Assembly (NCBI GenBank): GCA_013398055.1
Contig: VZRS01009624.1
Location: 709,802-773,801 of the forward strand
Source: Ifrita kowaldi
Taxonomy: Eukaryota > Chordata > Aves > Passeriformes > Cinclosomatidae
Length of the DNA stretch: 64,000 nt
Direction of reading: 5' to 3'
Part shown: in pieces, positions 63,025 through 64,000 of the stretch
Position numbering within the stretch: position 1 is the stretch's first letter
Layout: each line of letters begins with the position of its first letter
Notes under the pieces: model-generated
Told to the model about the DNA's origin: nothing
Database searches by the model: none
What the model saw: only the letters and a program-made list of their open reading frames with translations
Translations under genes and position numbers: made by a program

Positions 63025-63086
63025 GAGGCCATGGCGAAAATGGGGAAAATTGGGAGAGTCGTGCAGCCCAACCACGAGCATAAAAG
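63025..63086 (+). CDS. FGGY: FGGY coding exon h: start of C-terminal tail
   Basis: A 62-base exon of 20 codons plus two bases, reading EAMAKMGKIGRVVQPNHEHK and then AG of a split codon (Arg or Lys if the family pattern holds). The acceptor is TTGTCTTTTCCTAG and the donor AAG|GTAACG. EAMAKM-x-K-x-G-x-VV-x-P is the tail segment that follows the Gln ending exon g in vertebrate FGGY. The residues after VV (QPNHEHK) differ more from the human protein than any other part seen here. The last coding exon, expected to supply roughly 25 to 30 residues and the stop codon, is not in the window, so the 3' end of the gene lies beyond 64000. Confidence 0.92.
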
Positions 63087-63209
63087 GTAACGCTGGTCTT
63101 GGTGCGTACCACTGGGAGAGTTCAAGGGAAATGAAGTTGGGGTCTAGAGACGAGGTTGGGGTGGGCCTCTTTCCAGCCCTCCTCCAGTGCAGTAGTGTTT
63201 AGCATACAG

Positions 63210-63408
63210 ATACTCTTAAGAGCCATAGTATGTTATATTTTTAGGAATTGTTCATACTGTGTTTCTAAGGATCATTTTTATTAATTTTTAAGGCTTAATT
63301 ATCTATATTATATTTTAAGTATTATCAGTACTATATTTCAAAGTATTATTTCTATTCATTCTTAAGGATTATATAGTGTTACATTATATTTTGAGGGTAA
63401 TCGATGTG
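63210..63408. repeat. degenerate AT-rich tandem array, about 24-bp unit
   Basis: About seven to eight diverged units share a core like TATTTTAAGGATTAT: TACTCTTAAGAGCCATAG, TATTTTTAGGAATTGTTCAT, TTTCTAAGGATCATTTTTAT, TTTTTAAGGCTTAATTATCT, ATTTTAAGTATTATCAGTAC, TATTTCAAAGTATTATTTCT, ATTCTTAAGGATTATATAGT and ATTTTGAGGGTAATCGATGT. The spacing varies between about 22 and 29 bases. The array stops sharply where GC-rich DNA begins. Confidence 0.65.
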
Positions 63409-63497
63409 ACATCTCTGAGGGCTCCGGATTCCATGGCGGCGGCGCGCGGGCTCCCCCTGGCGGCTCCCGGGGTTGGGCTGAGGGGACGCGGCGGGGC

Positions 63498-63772
63498 CCG
63501 GTGTCCGGTCCTGGGGGTGTCCGGTCCTGGGGNNNNNNNNNNNNNNNNNNNNNNNNNNNNNNNNNNNNNNNNNNNNNNNNNNNNNNNNNNNNNNNNNNNN
63601 NNNNNNNNNNNNNNNNNNNNNNNNNNNNNNNNNNNNNNNNNNNNNNNNNNNNNNNNNNNNNNNNNNNNNNNNNGGTCGTGGGGCTCGGTGGCCCGCCCGG
63701 GGGCTCGCTGTCCCGTCCTGGGGCCCGGTGTCCCGTCCTGGGGCTCGCTGTCCGGTCCTCGGCCCCGCAGCA
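63498..63772. repeat. GC-rich minisatellite containing a scaffold gap
   Basis: Repeated units of the type CGGTGTCCGGTCCTGGGG (16 to 21 bases) lie on both sides of the N run 63533-63673: GTGTCCGGTCCTGGGG twice on the left, and GGGGCTCGCTGTCCCGTCCT and GGGGCCCGGTGTCCCGTCCT on the right. The true copy number is hidden by the gap. Open frames through it on both strands are repeat artefacts. Confidence 0.85.
63533..63673. other. scaffold gap (N run)
   Basis: 141 N bases inside the GC-rich minisatellite; the real size is unknown. Confidence 0.98.
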
Positions 63773-64000
63773 CAGGACACACGCTGAGGGGCTGGGGCGT
63801 GTCCAGGGGAAGGGGCTGGAGCCCCAGGAGCGGCTGAGGGAGCTGGGAAAGGGGCTCAGCCTGGAGCAAAGGAGGCTCAGGGGGGACCTTGTGGCTCTGC
63901 ACAACTCCCTGACAGGAGGGGGCAGCCGGGGGGGATCGGGCTCTGCTCCCAGGGAACAGGGACAGGAGGAGAGGGAACGGCCTCAGGCTGGGCCAGGGGA
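63770..64000 (+). mobile_element. CR1 LINE 3' region, continues past window
   Basis: A sense-orientation CR1: GGAGCCCCAGGAGCGGCTGA, GGGAGCTGGGAAAGGGGCTC, AGCCTGGAGCAAAGGAGGCT, GACCTTGTGGCTCTGCACAA and GAACGGCCTCAGGCTGGGCC. This is the untranslated region upstream of the CR1 3' end, and the copy looks young (few differences from the songbird-type consensus I remember). The 3' terminus lies beyond the window. Confidence 0.92.

Larger units (their letters stand above)
63087..64000 (+). other. FGGY: FGGY last intron, 5' part (3' end outside window)
   Basis: A phase-2 intron starting GTAACG. After about 120 bases of ordinary sequence it holds a degenerate AT-rich tandem array (63210-63408), a GC-rich minisatellite with a scaffold gap (63498-63772) and a CR1 running off the edge (63770-64000). 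No coding exon was seen. Confidence 0.8.

Noticed and set aside
63362..63904. Overlapping open frames of 130 to 180 codons on both strands
   Set aside because: They cross the N gap and the GC-rich minisatellite; their residues are repeat translations and unknown X positions.
1..64000. Search for nested genes, CRISPR arrays, tRNA/rRNA genes, endogenous retroviral genes
   Set aside because: None could be supported: no viral polymerase or envelope-like coding, no regularly spaced CRISPR repeats, and the only tRNA-like sequence is the SINE head at 52835-52958.

Overview
The window is vertebrate nuclear DNA, almost certainly from a bird and probably a passerine. It is mostly non-coding, is spliced on the + strand, and carries several 3' CR1 LINE fragments ending in the ATTCTGTG-type terminal repeat. 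It also carries one short element (52835-52958, minus strand) with a tRNA-Ile-like head and a CR1-like tail. That architecture fits the TguSINE1 type of SINE, which I know from passerines. There are no bacterial or viral genes, CRISPR arrays or operons.

The only gene I can support is the central and C-terminal part of FGGY (FGGY carbohydrate kinase domain-containing protein, reported to be a D-ribulokinase). Eight coding exons lie on the + strand: 1483-1586, 21426-21533, 24866-24927, 30110-30257, 31597-31671, 34778-34898, 37511-37605 and 63025-63086. All have AG/GT boundaries. The phases join without a break over 775 coding bases, about 258 residues. Together they encode the nucleotide-binding C-terminal half of the FGGY kinase fold: the CGTSS phosphate loop, the EGGQSATG segment, the FHGNRSP loop, the helix carrying the FGGY family signature, the LCGGLSKNP adenosine loop and the VLVGAA helix. 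The N-terminal exons lie left of base 1 and the last coding exon lies right of base 64000, so both ends of the gene are cut by the window edge.

Layout: 1-1482 is the tail of an intron. 1587-21425 is a 19.8 kb intron with a probable conserved block (about 3570-3870), a compact CpG island (about 6290-6485), a CR1 fragment, a scaffold gap in poly-A (11297-11362) and several short tandem repeats. 21534-37510 holds five short to medium introns around the catalytic exons. 37606-63024 is a 25.4 kb intron holding a pentanucleotide microsatellite, an ancient MIR-like SINE, the tRNA/CR1 SINE and three CR1 fragments. The last kilobase has a degenerate AT-rich tandem array that switches abruptly to a GC-rich minisatellite with a scaffold gap, followed by a CR1 that runs off the window.

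I did not find a clearly new biological system. The most interesting items are the intronic CpG island (possible internal promoter), the MIR fossil in an avian genome, the lineage-informative SINE, the paired AT/GC tandem arrays next to the last exon, and a few intronic blocks that read like regulatory elements. All homology statements come from memory of the families; no search was run.
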